From: Deltaproteobacteria bacterium
Lineage (GTDB): Bacteria > Desulfobacterota > Syntrophia > Syntrophales > JAFGHS01
NCBI GenBank assembly: GCA_016928025.1
Contig: JAFGLN010000065.1
Span: 1 to 64,000 of the forward strand
DNA: 64,000 bases
Reading direction: 5' to 3'
The notes beneath the pieces are model-generated. The model was given only the letters and a program-made list of their open reading frames with translations. It was not told the origin of the DNA and ran no database searches. This document shows positions 38,613 to 49,535 of the stretch, piece after piece. Made by a program: the position numbers and the translations under genes. Every line of letters starts with the position of its first letter. Position 1 is the stretch's first letter.

Positions 38613-40274
38613 ATGATGAAAATTAAAAGCGGCGACGCCAATCCCATTGTTTCCATATCACCGTCCGGTGAGAATTTCGCTCTGCCCGGACCGACGGATT
38701 ATGAAAAAGAATATGACCGACTCCGTCTTTTGGTCGATGAAAAACGGAAAGCCGGTTATGAAATTGTTGTCGTTATGGGGCTGGGCTTTGTCGGAGCCGT
38801 CATGGCCGGCGTTGTGGCTGATGTGTGCGACAAAAAAACGGGAAGACCGAGTAAGTTCGTCATCGGCATGCAGCGTCCGTCGACCCGTTCCTATTGGAAG
38901 ATTCCCTATTTAAATCGAGGTGAAGCGCCGGTGGAATCGGAAGACCCCGAAGTTGCCGTCTTGATCAAGCGCTGCGTTCTGGAAAAAAAGACCCTGATGG
39001 CGACATTCACCTATGACGCTCTGCGCCTTGCGGACGTGGTTGTTGTCGACGTTCAATGTGACTACTTCAAAGAAACGCTCGGCGATTGCCGCCAGGGCCA
39101 TGCGGAAATCGCCGCTCTGGAAGACAGTCTGAAGATCATCGGCGAAAGAATTAATCCCGGCTGTCTTGTCCTGATTGAGACGACCGTCCCGCCGGGTACG
39201 ACGGAATATGTCGCCTATCCGATCGTTAAAAAAGCCTTTGAAAAAAGGAATCTTAAAGAAGAACCCCTGCTTTCCCATTCCTACGAGCGGGTCATGCCGG
39301 GCCGGGAATATGTGGCCTCGATCCGGGATTTCTGGCGTGTGTGCAGTGGTATTAACGACGAGGCCCGGAGGCGTGTCGAGATCTTTCTTTCCGAAGTCAT
39401 CAATGTTGAGAAATATCCTCTGACCGTTTTGGATCGCCCCATCGAAAGTGAGACCTGCAAGATTGTGGAAAATTCATACCGGGCCACCATCCTGGCGTTT
39501 CTTGATGAGTGGAGCCTTTTCGCCGAAAGGAACGGCGTTGACCTGATCAAAGTCATTCAGGCCATTAAAATGCGCCCCACCCATGCCAATATGATCTTTC
39601 CCGGCCCGGGGATTGGCGGATATTGCCTGCCCAAGGACGGCGGCCTCGGCGTATGGGCCTACAATACCCTGATGGGATTCGAAGACGACATCTTCAAGAT
39701 CACGCCTCTGGCCATCGATATTAACGATACAAGGGCCCTCCATGCCGCGGAACTGGTCCGTGACGCCTTAAGAAACATGAGCAAAATCGTCGCGGCTTCC
39801 AAAATCGTTATTTTAGGGGCCTCCTACAGGGAAGATGTAGGCGACACACGTTACAGCGGATCGGAAGCCCTCGTCAGAAAGCTTTCCGAAATGGGGGCGG
39901 AAATAGCCGTCCATGATCCTTACGTCAAGCACTGGTGGGAATTCGAAAAGCAGGATACCTACCCGGCAACCGGCCATTCCTGGTCCAGGTTTTTCAGAAA
40001 CCAGGACCACCTCATGGACCTTCGCATTCAGCAGAATATGGAGGCCGCCCTGAAAGGCGCAGACGCCGTCGTGCTGGCCGTAAAGCATCAGCCTTACCTT
40101 CATTTAAGTCCCGATGACATGATCACCATGACGGGTCGCCCCTTTGCGATTATCGATTGCTTCGGCATTTTAAACGACGAAAAGATTTATCGATACTTTG
40201 AACTGGGTTGTGAAGTGAAGGGTTTGGGACGCGGTCATGTGAAGCGCATTAAGGATAAGGTTCGGTCCAAATGA
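38613..40274 (+). CDS. UDP-glucose/GDP-mannose dehydrogenase family protein
   Basis: VMGLGFVGAVMAGV; ETTVPPGTTE; GPGIGGYCLPKD catalytic Cys motif. Confidence 0.87.
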   Translation: MMKIKSGDANPIVSISPSGENFALPGPTDYEKEYDRLRLLVDEKRKAGYEIVVVMGLGFVGAVMAGVVADVCDKKTGRPSKFVIGMQRPSTRSYWKIPYLNRGEAPVESEDPEVAVLIKRCVLEKKTLMATFTYDALRLADVVVVDVQCDYFKETLGDCRQGHAEIAALEDSLKIIGERINPGCLVLIETTVPPGTTEYVAYPIVKKAFEKRNLKEEPLLSHSYERVMPGREYVASIRDFWRVCSGINDEARRRVEIFLSEVINVEKYPLTVLDRPIESETCKIVENSYRATILAFLDEWSLFAERNGVDLIKVIQAIKMRPTHANMIFPGPGIGGYCLPKDGGLGVWAYNTLMGFEDDIFKITPLAIDINDTRALHAAELVRDALRNMSKIVAASKIVILGASYREDVGDTRYSGSEALVRKLSEMGAEIAVHDPYVKHWWEFEKQDTYPATGHSWSRFFRNQDHLMDLRIQQNMEAALKGADAVVLAVKHQPYLHLSPDDMITMTGRPFAIIDCFGILNDEKIYRYFELGCEVKGLGRGHVKRIKDKVRSK

Positions 40275-40280
40275 GGAGAC

Positions 40281-40679
40281 CTAAATCGCCAGTTCGAAGG
40301 CATTGGGGATGAGTTTTACCTCATGTCCGTCCGGTGTTAATTTAACCGCTACAACATCGAATCGGGCATTTCGGTCTAAAAGGTCTTTATTTTTCAAATA
40401 ATGCATCGATATCATTGAGAGCTTCTTTTGCTTCGCCGGGCCGACAGAGGCTTGCGGTTCGCCGAAGCGATCGGATCTGCGGCTTTTAACCTCTACAAAA
40501 ACGGTCGTGTTCCCGTCTCTCGCCACAATATCCATTTCTCCGAAAATACAACGGTAATTTCGCTCGATGATCCGATAGCCCGCTTTTTTAAGATAAGCCG
40601 CCGCGATATCTTCACCCTGCTTTCCCGTCTTGGCCCGCAAATTATTCATCATCCGCTGCCTCTCGCAGAAACAGGTCAT
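40281..40679 (-). CDS. YraN family (UPF0102) protein
   Basis: GEDIAAAYLKKAGYRIIERNYRCIFGEMDIVARDGNTTVFVEVKSR. Confidence 0.92.
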   Translation of the reverse strand: MTCFCERQRMMNNLRAKTGKQGEDIAAAYLKKAGYRIIERNYRCIFGEMDIVARDGNTTVFVEVKSRRSDRFGEPQASVGPAKQKKLSMISMHYLKNKDLLDRNARFDVVAVKLTPDGHEVKLIPNAFELAI

Positions 40680-41292
40680 AGGTTTTTTGCTGCTCTTTTT
40701 TACTCTTGAGATGGAAGGATCTTCTATGGATTTTGCAAAAGCCGTATTGTTTTATGGCATCGCGATGCTCTTTCGTACCGTAACCTTTATTTTTTTGAAA
40801 ATTGTATTGGGGAAACTGGCGGTGATAAAGAGCCATGATCATATCCCGGGAGACCTTGGCGATAATGGACGCCGCAGCCACGGATATGCTTAAGGAATCG
40901 CCTTTAATGATGGCTGTTTGGGGGACAGATTCTATTGAGGGAATCTTGTTTCTGCCGTCAATCAGGAGATAATCAGCCTCGATGGTAAGATCCAGGACGG
41001 CATCCTTCATGGCCAGCAAGGTCGCCTGCAGGATGTTGATTCTGTCGATCACAGGCGCTTCAACGACACCCAGACCAACGGACAAGGCATCTTGTTTTAT
41101 CTGTTCGTAAAGAGTTTCTCGTTTCCTGGCTGAAAGCTGTTTTGAATCATTAATCTCCGAATTTTTATAATCCGGGGGCAGAACCACGGCGGCCGCAACA
41201 ACGGGACCGGCCAGAGGTCCTCTTCCCGCCTCGTCAACGCCGGCGATATATTTATATCCGCGCTGCCAGGCGACCCGTTCAAAACTGTTCAT
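40642..41292 (-). CDS. rnhB: Ribonuclease HII
   Basis: YIAGVDEAGRGPLAGPVVAAAVVL; NDSKQLSARKRE. Confidence 0.95.
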   Translation of the reverse strand: MNSFERVAWQRGYKYIAGVDEAGRGPLAGPVVAAAVVLPPDYKNSEINDSKQLSARKRETLYEQIKQDALSVGLGVVEAPVIDRINILQATLLAMKDAVLDLTIEADYLLIDGRNKIPSIESVPQTAIIKGDSLSISVAAASIIAKVSRDMIMALYHRQFPQYNFQKNKGYGTKEHRDAIKQYGFCKIHRRSFHLKSKKEQQKTYDLFLREAADDE

Positions 41293-41296
41293 TAGC

Positions 41297-41644
41297 TTAT
41301 GATCTACCCGCTTGTTTAATTCTCGCTTTTTTGCCGCGGAGCGCTCTCAAATAGTATAAACGAGACCGTCTCACCTTTCCCCGGCTGATCACTTCAATCC
41401 TGTCGATAACCGGTGAATGCATGGGGAATGTCCTTTCCACGCCAACACCATAGGAAATTTTACGGACAGTAAATGTTGATCGGCTCTGTCCGCGCTTCTT
41501 TCGTATCACGACCCCCTCGAAGGCCTGAATCCTTTCCTTCTGACCTTCGACGATCCGCACGTACACCTTGACCGTATCGCCGGATTTGAAATCGGGAATA
41601 TCACTTCTCATTTGCTCCTTTTCGAGCATTTCTATAACATCCAT
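41297..41644 (-). CDS. rplS: 50S ribosomal protein L19
   Basis: [49 protein letters not shown]. Confidence 0.96.
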   Translation of the reverse strand: MDVIEMLEKEQMRSDIPDFKSGDTVKVYVRIVEGQKERIQAFEGVVIRKKRGQSRSTFTVRKISYGVGVERTFPMHSPVIDRIEVISRGKVRRSRLYYLRALRGKKARIKQAGRS

Positions 41645-41825
41645 GGTACAATTATCCTCCACTTCAAATTAATTTTCATATACATGACACAGCATGGGCA
41701 TTGCAAATGTTTTTCATGAAATATCGAACTGTTGACTTGTCTCTTTCCAAATCAACTTTTATTACCTGCTTGTATATCAGGGGAGGGAAACTTCACACAA
41801 GGCCGCCCATACTGCAAGCATTTTT

Positions 41826-42413
41826 TTATTCAAAATTTTCACGCCATAACCTATCCAGAATAATGGAAACGGCGGAACGGACAGACAGATGGTTATATTC
41901 AAAAGGTCCCCTGATGGGTGTCAACAGATAATCGGCCATACCGATGACTTCATCTGCCAATCCCCAGCCGGTACCGAAAAGAAAAAGAAAGGACCCGGCG
42001 CTGTCGAGAATTTCTCTCTTCAATGAGCCCGGCGAACGGAGCCTCTCGTCTTGAGGTAAATTCGCCCCCGTTGCTATAACTTTCGGTCGTGCCCCGGATA
42101 ATGACGCAATATCATCCTGAACCTCTTCGAGGTTTTTTTTCAGTCGTATTATTTGGAAAGCGGCCTTCCTCGATGGATTGAAATCGGCACCAAAGCCACG
42201 GAGCCAATGCTCCAGAATTTTCTCAACCAGGCGGTGCTGCTCTAAGACAGGCGTCACGATATAAAAATGCCGGGCACCAAACGTTTTGGCGGCTCTTGAG
42301 ATATCGTGGATATCCACATTGGCCACCGCCGTTGTCACCACGTCCCCTTTCCGATTGTAAACAGGATAATGTAAAAGAGCGATATAAAAATTATCAATAT
42401 ACAAAGGAAACAA
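41826..42413 (-). CDS. Predicted SAM-dependent RNA methyltransferase (SPOUT-like)
   Basis: IALLHYPVYNRKGDVVTTAVANVDIHDISRAAKTFGA; LLFGTGWGLADEV-type LFLFGTGWGLADEVI; lies between rplS and trmD. Confidence 0.75.
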   Translation of the reverse strand: MFPLYIDNFYIALLHYPVYNRKGDVVTTAVANVDIHDISRAAKTFGARHFYIVTPVLEQHRLVEKILEHWLRGFGADFNPSRKAAFQIIRLKKNLEEVQDDIASLSGARPKVIATGANLPQDERLRSPGSLKREILDSAGSFLFLFGTGWGLADEVIGMADYLLTPIRGPFEYNHLSVRSAVSIILDRLWRENFE

Positions 42414-42463
42414 AGGCTCCTGATGTCAAAATATAATCATGTCCAAAGATTTCACGCAATCAG

Positions 42464-43195
42464 TCATTCCATCTCGAGTTCTTCCAAAATCTTTTTTTCA
42501 TCGTCGGTCAGATGTCTTTTCGTCAGCAGATCCGGTCGCCTCGACCTCGTCCGCTTGAGAGACGCCTTCTTCCGCCAGGCATCAATTTGACGGTGATTCC
42601 CTGATAATAGGACTTCGGGAACTTTCCATCCTCTATATTCAGCAGGACGGGTATATTGAGGATATTCCAAAAGCCCCGTTGAAAATGAATCAAAAACCGC
42701 CGAATTACTGTTCCCCAGGACACCGGGAACAAGACGAGACACGGCATCAACCAGTACCATAGCGGCGAATTCGCCGCCCGTCAGGACGTAATCTCCTATC
42801 GATATTTCCCGATCAATTAAATATTGTCTGATTCGTTCATCCAATCCTTCGTAATGCCCGCAAACGATGACGATATGATCGCATGAAGACAGGCTTTCGG
42901 CAACACCCTGATTGAATACCTCGCCTTGCGGCGTCATCAGAATGACCATTGCTTCGGCTTTCTCACCAATGATAGACGCCAATGCTCTTTCGACCGGCTC
43001 CACCTTCATGACCATCCCACCACCGCCGCCGTAGGGGGTATCGTCGGTCACGTGATGCTTATCCAGCGCATAGTCGCGTATATCGTGCAGATGAATCTCG
43101 ATCAGACCTTTTTCCAAAGCTTTTTTGATCAGGCTGGCATCGAAAGGCGATTGGAACATCTCCGGGAAAATGGAAAGGATATCAAATCTCAACAT
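42464..43195 (-). CDS. trmD: tRNA (guanine-N1)-methyltransferase
   Basis: [48 protein letters not shown]. Confidence 0.96.
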   Translation of the reverse strand: MLRFDILSIFPEMFQSPFDASLIKKALEKGLIEIHLHDIRDYALDKHHVTDDTPYGGGGGMVMKVEPVERALASIIGEKAEAMVILMTPQGEVFNQGVAESLSSCDHIVIVCGHYEGLDERIRQYLIDREISIGDYVLTGGEFAAMVLVDAVSRLVPGVLGNSNSAVFDSFSTGLLEYPQYTRPAEYRGWKVPEVLLSGNHRQIDAWRKKASLKRTRSRRPDLLTKRHLTDDEKKILEELEME

Positions 43196-43203
43196 GGCTT
43201 CAA

Positions 43204-43716
43204 CTACAATCCTTCCATCAGCCGGACGACCATGATCCCCTCTTTTGTATCGATCCTCCTGACGACGTCGGCAATGGCCGGTAGAAGGATCTCTCTCTCT
43301 CCGCCATCACAAATATAAACATCGTTGCTTCCCGTCGGAAATATCCCTCTGACTTTGCCCAAGAACCGGCCTTCCTCCGTTAAAACATCAAGACCAATCA
43401 ATTCCCGCCAGTAATACTCTCCCTCGGGCAGTGCGACAAGATTCGAGGCCGGCATCAGCACGTTACATCCCGCCAGTGCCTGTGCGGCCTCGATATCGTC
43501 AATGCCCTTTATGGAAAGGATGAAGCTTTTTTTCTGTTTTTCGATTCGCCTCAGTGATAGAGGTTTTACCTGACCATTTGCCTGTTGGACAAAAACCTTA
43601 TCCAATGACTGCAGGTTTTCTTCCAACTCCAGATAGAAAACCGCTTTGACTCGGCCCAGAAGACCGTGACATCGGACAATTTTGCCTATTTCAACAAGCT
43701 CCAATCGTTCATTCAA
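43204..43716 (-). CDS. rimM: Ribosome maturation factor RimM
   Basis: [34 protein letters not shown] start at 43716 proposed. Confidence 0.87.
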   Translation of the reverse strand: MNERLELVEIGKIVRCHGLLGRVKAVFYLELEENLQSLDKVFVQQANGQVKPLSLRRIEKQKKSFILSIKGIDDIEAAQALAGCNVLMPASNLVALPEGEYYWRELIGLDVLTEEGRFLGKVRGIFPTGSNDVYICDGGEREILLPAIADVVRRIDTKEGIMVVRLMEGL

Positions 43717-43939
43717 TGATTTCCAAGACCGTTCTTTTGCGAACTTTCGTTGAGGCGGCACTCAAAATCGTCCTCATGGCCTTTGCCGTTCTTCCCTGTT
43801 TGCCGATAACCTTACCGAGGTCCTCCTTTGCTACCCTCAGTTCGATGACAGACGTCTGCTCGCCGATTATCTCGGAAACCTCAACCATATCAGGGTGATC
43901 CACCAACGCTTGAGCCATATACTTGATCAAGTCTTTCAT
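43709..43939 (-). CDS. khpA: KH-domain RNA-binding protein
   Basis: [29 protein letters not shown]. Confidence 0.92.
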   Translation of the reverse strand: MKDLIKYMAQALVDHPDMVEVSEIIGEQTSVIELRVAKEDLGKVIGKQGRTAKAMRTILSAASTKVRKRTVLEIIE

Positions 43940-44091
43940 GTTTTCAACCTCCACTGATTTCCTAAAAGTTAAACCTTGTCAGATATCGACTTTAATTTAT
44001 AAAACCATCCATCAAGAACTATTCAGCATGACCGTTTGTCAAAAGGAATTCGTTTCGCCATGTTTTGCCGCTTCAAAAAACCGAGGGAACT

Positions 44092-44361
44092 TCACGTTTC
44101 GCTCGGAGCCTTGCTCGGAGCCGTGATACCTCTTTTCTTCAGTAGCTGCGAAACGGTTAAAGTGGGCGTCGCCCCCTTTGAAAGCCAGTATCGAACACGT
44201 TCCTCCTTCAAGAAAATATCCGCCGGATCTTTTTGAGGGTCATAATTACCCAACGTCTCCAGAAATCTGCCATCTCGCGGTGCCTCGGCGTTTGCCGCTA
44301 CGATTCGATATGATGGTCTACCCTTTGCGCCTACGCGTGTTAATCTAAGCTTCACTGCCAT
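44092..44361 (-). CDS. rpsP: 30S ribosomal protein S16
   Basis: MAVKLRLTRVGAKGRPSYRIVAANAEAPRDGRFLETLGNYDP. Confidence 0.96.
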   Translation of the reverse strand: MAVKLRLTRVGAKGRPSYRIVAANAEAPRDGRFLETLGNYDPQKDPADIFLKEERVRYWLSKGATPTLTVSQLLKKRGITAPSKAPSET

Positions 44362-44429
44362 TCTGTTTACCGATCACCTCCTTAAAGCAATATTAATATT
44401 TGTAGCCATATAACACATATAATTACCTA

Positions 44430-45764
44430 TTAAAAGGGCAATTTTCCCCTCATAAGAGATTTCATTCCCCCTTTTGCTGATATTTTTTTCATCATTTTTC
44501 GCATTTCCGCATAATTTTTTAAAAGCCTGTTGACATCCTGCACCGTCGTTCCACTGCCTTTAGCAATTCTTTTTCGCCTCTGACCGTCAATAATGAGATA
44601 ATTACGCCGTTCTTTCTTCGTCATTGAATCGATGATGGCGACAACCTTCACGAGTTCTTTGTCATCCGGTGTGGCATCCCTGAGCGCTTTCACTTTATTC
44701 ATACCGGGAATCATTTCAATGATATCCCGCAAAGATCCCATTTTTTTTATCTGATTTAATTGATCTTTAAAGTCGTTCAGGGTGAATTCATCTTTTCTAA
44801 TCTTTCTTTCCAGCTCTCTGGCCTCTTTTTCATCGACCATGGCCTGGGTTTTTTCGACGAGAGAGAGGATATCTCCCATGCCGAGTATCCTGGACGCCAT
44901 ACGTTCGGGGTGAAATACCTCCATGGCATCGATTTTTTCTCCGACACCGACATATTTGATCGGCTTACCAATGACCGCCTTTAATGACAGGGCGGCACCG
45001 CCCCGGGCATCTCCGTCCATTTTAGTCATGATCACGCCGTCGATACCGAGGCGATCATTAAAAGCCGCCGCCACATTGACCGCAATTTGGCCCGTCATGG
45101 AGTCGGCCACAAAAAGGGTTTCCGACGGATGAATCGCATCGCGGATTTTTATCAATTCCTCCATCATTTCATCATTGACGTGCAAACGGCCTGCCGTATC
45201 AATGATGATGACTTCGTAACCGTTTTTGCGAGCTTCCTCAATGGCTTGCCTACAGATTGCGACGGGGTCCGATGATCCTTTGGCGTCGAAAATTCCGGCA
45301 CCGACCTGCTCAGCCAGAATCCTCAACTGCTGGATAGCAGCCGGTCGATAGACGTCGACGGACACGAGACAAACCCTTTTCTGCTGTTTGATGAGAACAC
45401 GGGCCAGTTTAACCGCCGTTGTCGTTTTACCACAGCCCTGTAGTCCCACCAGCATGATCGGCGCGGGAATACGGCTGCCGAATCGCAGATTGCTACTGAC
45501 CCCTCCCATCAATTCCACAAGCCTGTCATGAACGATCTTGACGACCTGCTGTCCCGGGGTAATGCTTTCCATGACCTCTCTGCCGACGGCCCGGACGCGG
45601 ACATCCTCGATAAAGTCCTTAACGACCTTGAAATTGACATCAGCTTCGAGGAGGGCAATGCGGATCTCTCTCAGGGCTGAAGCAATATTCTCTTCACTGA
45701 GGCGTCCTCTAACTTTGAGTTTCTGTAAAATACCATCTAATTTTTCCGTTAAACTATCAAACAT
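44430..45764 (-). CDS. ffh: Signal recognition particle protein Ffh
   Basis: GLQGCGKTTTAVKLA; DTAGRLHVNDEMM; M-domain. Confidence 0.96.
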   Translation of the reverse strand: MFDSLTEKLDGILQKLKVRGRLSEENIASALREIRIALLEADVNFKVVKDFIEDVRVRAVGREVMESITPGQQVVKIVHDRLVELMGGVSSNLRFGSRIPAPIMLVGLQGCGKTTTAVKLARVLIKQQKRVCLVSVDVYRPAAIQQLRILAEQVGAGIFDAKGSSDPVAICRQAIEEARKNGYEVIIIDTAGRLHVNDEMMEELIKIRDAIHPSETLFVADSMTGQIAVNVAAAFNDRLGIDGVIMTKMDGDARGGAALSLKAVIGKPIKYVGVGEKIDAMEVFHPERMASRILGMGDILSLVEKTQAMVDEKEARELERKIRKDEFTLNDFKDQLNQIKKMGSLRDIIEMIPGMNKVKALRDATPDDKELVKVVAIIDSMTKKERRNYLIIDGQRRKRIAKGSGTTVQDVNRLLKNYAEMRKMMKKISAKGGMKSLMRGKLPF

Positions 45765-45823
45765 CCTTATCTAACCTTCGCTAAAATAACCCGGTCTGTT
45801 TTGATCGAAAAAGATTGTTTTTT

Positions 45824-46603
45824 TTATTCGGCAAGAACAACGCAGCGAATACCGCTGAGACTTTTTTCAACGGCAGCCGAAATCCTTTGAGCATCCTGAC
45901 GACTGTCGAAACCGGTCAAGACAACGCGAAACCACTGGCCCTTCCCGGGGATCTCGGCGGTAACAACCAGCGGCTGATAGCCCAGTCCCGTTAATTTTTT
46001 AGAAATTCCATCAGCTTTGCCTTTTTCCTGAAATGATACGACCTGGATCAAATATTTATCGCCGTCTTTTGTTGCTTTCTCCTTGGAAATATTGGCTGCT
46101 CCAGGCAGCGATACCTTTTTATCCGACCCGGAAATTGTTTGCGATGCCGGATCTGTCGATTTTTCGGTATTTTTCTCCTTCGATGCATCGATCTTTGTCG
46201 GCCTCAACGTAACATTCGACCGAATCTGTTTTTTCGCGTCGCTATCCGATGATTTCACTACCTTTCTAGAACCGACGCCGACATGGTCCTTATCGCTTTT
46301 TTTTCCGGTCAGCGTGTCATAAAAGGTCAGATCGAAATCCTTTTTTTCGTCTTTAGTGGTTTTGCCATCCCGGATGGGTTTGTTTGCAAGCTGATCGTCC
46401 TGCCCCGACATTAAACCCAACCGCTCCTTAATCATCATTGGGATGCCTCGAGCCCACTTTTCCGGATAGGCCTCGATATTTTTGCCTACCGTGACACCAA
46501 AGATGAAAGAAAAAAATACCAGCAGAGATAAACTCAAAATGAAAACCGTCAATCCTGTTTTTCCCAGCTTGAATTCAAATCTTCTGGAATTCTTAGCTCC
46601 CAT
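45824..46603 (-). CDS. Membrane-anchored SPOR-domain protein
   Basis: N-terminal TM segment; C-terminal YLIQVVSFQEKGKADGISKKLTGLGYQPLVV. Confidence 0.8.
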   Translation of the reverse strand: MGAKNSRRFEFKLGKTGLTVFILSLSLLVFFSFIFGVTVGKNIEAYPEKWARGIPMMIKERLGLMSGQDDQLANKPIRDGKTTKDEKKDFDLTFYDTLTGKKSDKDHVGVGSRKVVKSSDSDAKKQIRSNVTLRPTKIDASKEKNTEKSTDPASQTISGSDKKVSLPGAANISKEKATKDGDKYLIQVVSFQEKGKADGISKKLTGLGYQPLVVTAEIPGKGQWFRVVLTGFDSRQDAQRISAAVEKSLSGIRCVVLAE

Positions 46604-46681
46604 GGGGCTCCCCTATCCAAATGTCGATGTTTCAACATCTCCTGCGTTATCTTTCTTTAACCCCCTCGTCAAGTAAACATA

Positions 46682-48364
46682 TTACATTTTTTCCGGCGTG
46701 GAAACACCCAACAAATTTAACGCATTATTCAAAACCATTCGGATTGAATTCACCAGGAACAGACGCGCCTTCGAAAGCGCCAAATCATCGGAAACCACTT
46801 TATGCTTATTGTAATAACTATGGAAAATGCCAGCCAGTTCATTGAGATAAAAAGTGAGCCGGTGAGGTTCCAGTGAAAGAGCGGCACCTTCGATAACTTC
46901 CGGATACCTGGTTATGACCTTAATCAGCATGACCTCTTCGGGCAACGTGAGCCTGCTGAAATCCGTCTCATCATACCGGGGGATGGAAAAGTTGCGGTCA
47001 ACGGCCAATCGTATCATGCTGCATATCCTCGCATGGGCATACTGGACATAATAAACGGGATTTTCATTGGATTGCTTTTTCGCCAGTTCAAGATCAAAAT
47101 CAAGGTGACTGTCCGACCGCCTCATCAGAAAATTATATCTCGCCGCATCCCTGCCCACTTCATCGATAACCTCTTTCATCGTCACAAACTCGCCCGACCT
47201 TGTGGACATGGCCAAGGGTTTTCCGTCCCGCAACAAATTGACCAGCTGAACCAGAACAATCTTCAGGGAATCCTTATTAAAGCCTAAAGCCTGAATGCCT
47301 CCATAGACTCTCGGCATATAGCCGTGATGATCGGCACCCCATACATCGATCACCGTATCGAATCCGCGGTCAAACTTGTTCTTATGATAAGCGATGTCCG
47401 CGGCAAAATACGTGGGTTCCCCATTTTTACGGACCACGACACGATCTTTCTCGTCCCCAAAATCGGTGGTACGAAACCAGAGTGTATCTTCCTCACGATA
47501 AATGAATCCGCGCGCCTTGAGATCTTCAAGCAGTCTTGCCACGCCATCATCTTTGTAAAGCTCTCGTTCACTGAAATACTCATCGAAAACAATGCCGAAA
47601 GCTTTTAAATCATTCTTAATTTCATCCAAAATCATCGAGGCCGCATAATCGGTAAAGAAACGAACGGCCTCGTCATCATCCCGGTTGACATAAGTGTCGC
47701 CATATTTCTCCATGATCTGCTCGGCGATGTCCCGGATGTAGTCGCCCTGATAAATATTGTCAGGAAATTCCACAGTCTTTCCCAAAAGTTCCAAATATCT
47801 CAGTAAAACCGATGTGCCCAGGTTGTTCATCTGATTGCCGGCATCGTTGATATAATACTCCCGATGAACGTTATAACCCGAAGCGGTCAGTATATTTGCC
47901 ATAACATCGCCGATAACGGCACCCCGGGCGTGACCGATATGGAGAGGCCCCGTCGGATTGGCACTGACAAATTCCACCTGTACCCGTTTTCCCTGGCCGA
48001 TATTATTAGTACCGAACTGCTCCTGCAGGCTGTCCACGTCTTGGAGCAATGTTGTCCAGATGTGCTCTTTGATAAAAAAATTAAGGAAGCCGGGACCGGC
48101 AATCTCAACTTCATCGAGAAGGTGATCCCTGTCTTCGATTTGCTCACCGAGTAGTTCCGCTATCTGGCGAGGGGGTTTCCGGGCTTGCGATGCCAGAACC
48201 ATGGCAATATTGGAAGCATAGTCCCCATGGGACGTATCCTTTGTCATTTCCACTTCTATAGAGGGCGGAGGTGCCGCAAGTTCAAATTTACCCTTTTCCA
48301 GGCAGTTTTTCAAAGAGGAACCCAGCAATGCGACCAACCGCTTCTTTACCGACGCCGCCATCAT
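46682..48364 (-). CDS. argS: Arginyl-tRNA synthetase
   Basis: [38 protein letters not shown]. Confidence 0.96.
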   Translation of the reverse strand: MMAASVKKRLVALLGSSLKNCLEKGKFELAAPPPSIEVEMTKDTSHGDYASNIAMVLASQARKPPRQIAELLGEQIEDRDHLLDEVEIAGPGFLNFFIKEHIWTTLLQDVDSLQEQFGTNNIGQGKRVQVEFVSANPTGPLHIGHARGAVIGDVMANILTASGYNVHREYYINDAGNQMNNLGTSVLLRYLELLGKTVEFPDNIYQGDYIRDIAEQIMEKYGDTYVNRDDDEAVRFFTDYAASMILDEIKNDLKAFGIVFDEYFSERELYKDDGVARLLEDLKARGFIYREEDTLWFRTTDFGDEKDRVVVRKNGEPTYFAADIAYHKNKFDRGFDTVIDVWGADHHGYMPRVYGGIQALGFNKDSLKIVLVQLVNLLRDGKPLAMSTRSGEFVTMKEVIDEVGRDAARYNFLMRRSDSHLDFDLELAKKQSNENPVYYVQYAHARICSMIRLAVDRNFSIPRYDETDFSRLTLPEEVMLIKVITRYPEVIEGAALSLEPHRLTFYLNELAGIFHSYYNKHKVVSDDLALSKARLFLVNSIRMVLNNALNLLGVSTPEKM

Positions 48365-48395
48365 GAAAAAAGTCCTTAAATATATAATATAATAG

Positions 48396-48423
48396 TAAAA
48401 AAGTTGGCCTTCCGGCCAACTTT
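48396..48423 (-). terminator. Rho-independent terminator with GGAA loop
   Basis: Minus strand AAAGTTGGCC-GGAA-GGCCAACTTTTTT, downstream of the 48508-48684 ORF. Confidence 0.85.
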
Positions 48424-48507
48424 ACATAACATCAACGTTTTATAATAAATCAACCTGTAACGTAAAAATCAATTAACAATAACAGGACGTTCCGTTATCC
48501 GAAATCC

Positions 48508-48684
48508 TTAATTGCCGCTCCGATACTTTTCCTCCGCCGCTTCGATATCCGCATCCTTAATGGTTAGGTCCCTTGTATAATCCGGGCAACGGACACATCC
48601 CATCGCATCGGTTGTAATACTGAAGCGCTTCTGACAACTTGCACGCCAAGCACATACAGAACAGTACTTCTTTTCAGATGCCAT
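48508..48684 (-). CDS. 58-aa Cys-rich protein (below ORF-track cutoff)
   Basis: MASEKKYCSVCAWRASCQKRFSITTDAMGCVRCPDYTRDLTIKDADIEAAEEKYRSGN*; GGGAGGG upstream; own terminator. Confidence 0.75.
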   Translation of the reverse strand: MASEKKYCSVCAWRASCQKRFSITTDAMGCVRCPDYTRDLTIKDADIEAAEEKYRSGN

Positions 48685-48837
48685 TTTATCAATCCCTCCC
48701 TCGTGCTTTGCCGAAACGGCAATTTGAAGTTACCTTATATTCATAAGGGGATTGAAGTCAAGCAATTTTGATATTCACGGGACATAATGCGTTTATCCAA
48801 CCCAATCGGGCACTTGCTGAACGGATAACGTAAACAA

Positions 48838-48863
48838 AATCACCTCTGTTATGTGAGGTGATT
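48838..48863. promoter_or_regulatory. Palindromic operator candidate upstream of pilin cluster
   Basis: aatcacctc N8 gaggtgatt perfect 9-bp arms. Confidence 0.5.
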
Positions 48864-48886
48864 CACACAGTATATTATCATTATTA

Positions 48887-48916
48887 TTGACAAATATCTC
48901 TTTCTGACATTATGAT
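48887..48916 (+). promoter_or_regulatory. Candidate sigma70 promoter for minor pilin cluster
   Basis: TTGACA (48887) - 18 nt - TATGAT (48911). Confidence 0.55.
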
Positions 48917-49016
48917 GCGCTCAAGGCTGACATTAAAATTTTTAATTAATTTTGACTATTAGGGCATGCCAATTGCAGGAAAGATTTTGACAGACAATGG
49001 AATCCCCAAGGTGATC

Positions 49017-49535
49017 ATGAAACAAGCTTCCATATACCAAAAAATGATAAGAATAACGAAGAACGACCATCATCACGGGTACTCCCTGGTTGAATTGATC
49101 ATTGCGATCGCCATTGTCGCTATTTTGGCCGGCATATCAACGTATTCCTGGAATCGATACATCCTGAACAATCATCTCAGAACGGCGGCCAGAAACATTG
49201 TAACTGACTTTCAGCATTGCAAGGCGAAGGCGGCCTCGGAAAACAGAGATTACCGGATCACATTCTCAACGGACAACGATAATTATACCATTTCAGCAGC
49301 GGCAACGAGCAATCTATCGGCAGTTAGTCTGGTAAAAACACCCCTATCCTCGGGGGAAGGCAGTGCGATAGATATCACCGAGTCAGCATTTGGAACCGGC
49401 AGCAGCGCTACTTTTCAAAAAAGGGGAATCACAGTGCCTTCAGGACATGTTATTTTGCAAAACGCAAGAAATTCCACCGCAACAATTACAATCAACACCG
49501 TAGGTAAGGCTTATGTTATCTTCAATATGCAATAA
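49017..49535 (+). CDS. GspH/FimT family pseudopilin
   Basis: HGYSLVELIIAIAIVAILAGIS type IV prepilin motif. Confidence 0.87.
   Translation: MKQASIYQKMIRITKNDHHHGYSLVELIIAIAIVAILAGISTYSWNRYILNNHLRTAARNIVTDFQHCKAKAASENRDYRITFSTDNDNYTISAAATSNLSAVSLVKTPLSSGEGSAIDITESAFGTGSSATFQKRGITVPSGHVILQNARNSTATITINTVGKAYVIFNMQ

Noticed and set aside
48770-48840. Possible sigma54 promoter before the pilins (gggcacttgct)
   Set aside because: No proper 5-nt spacer between GG and TTGC elements.
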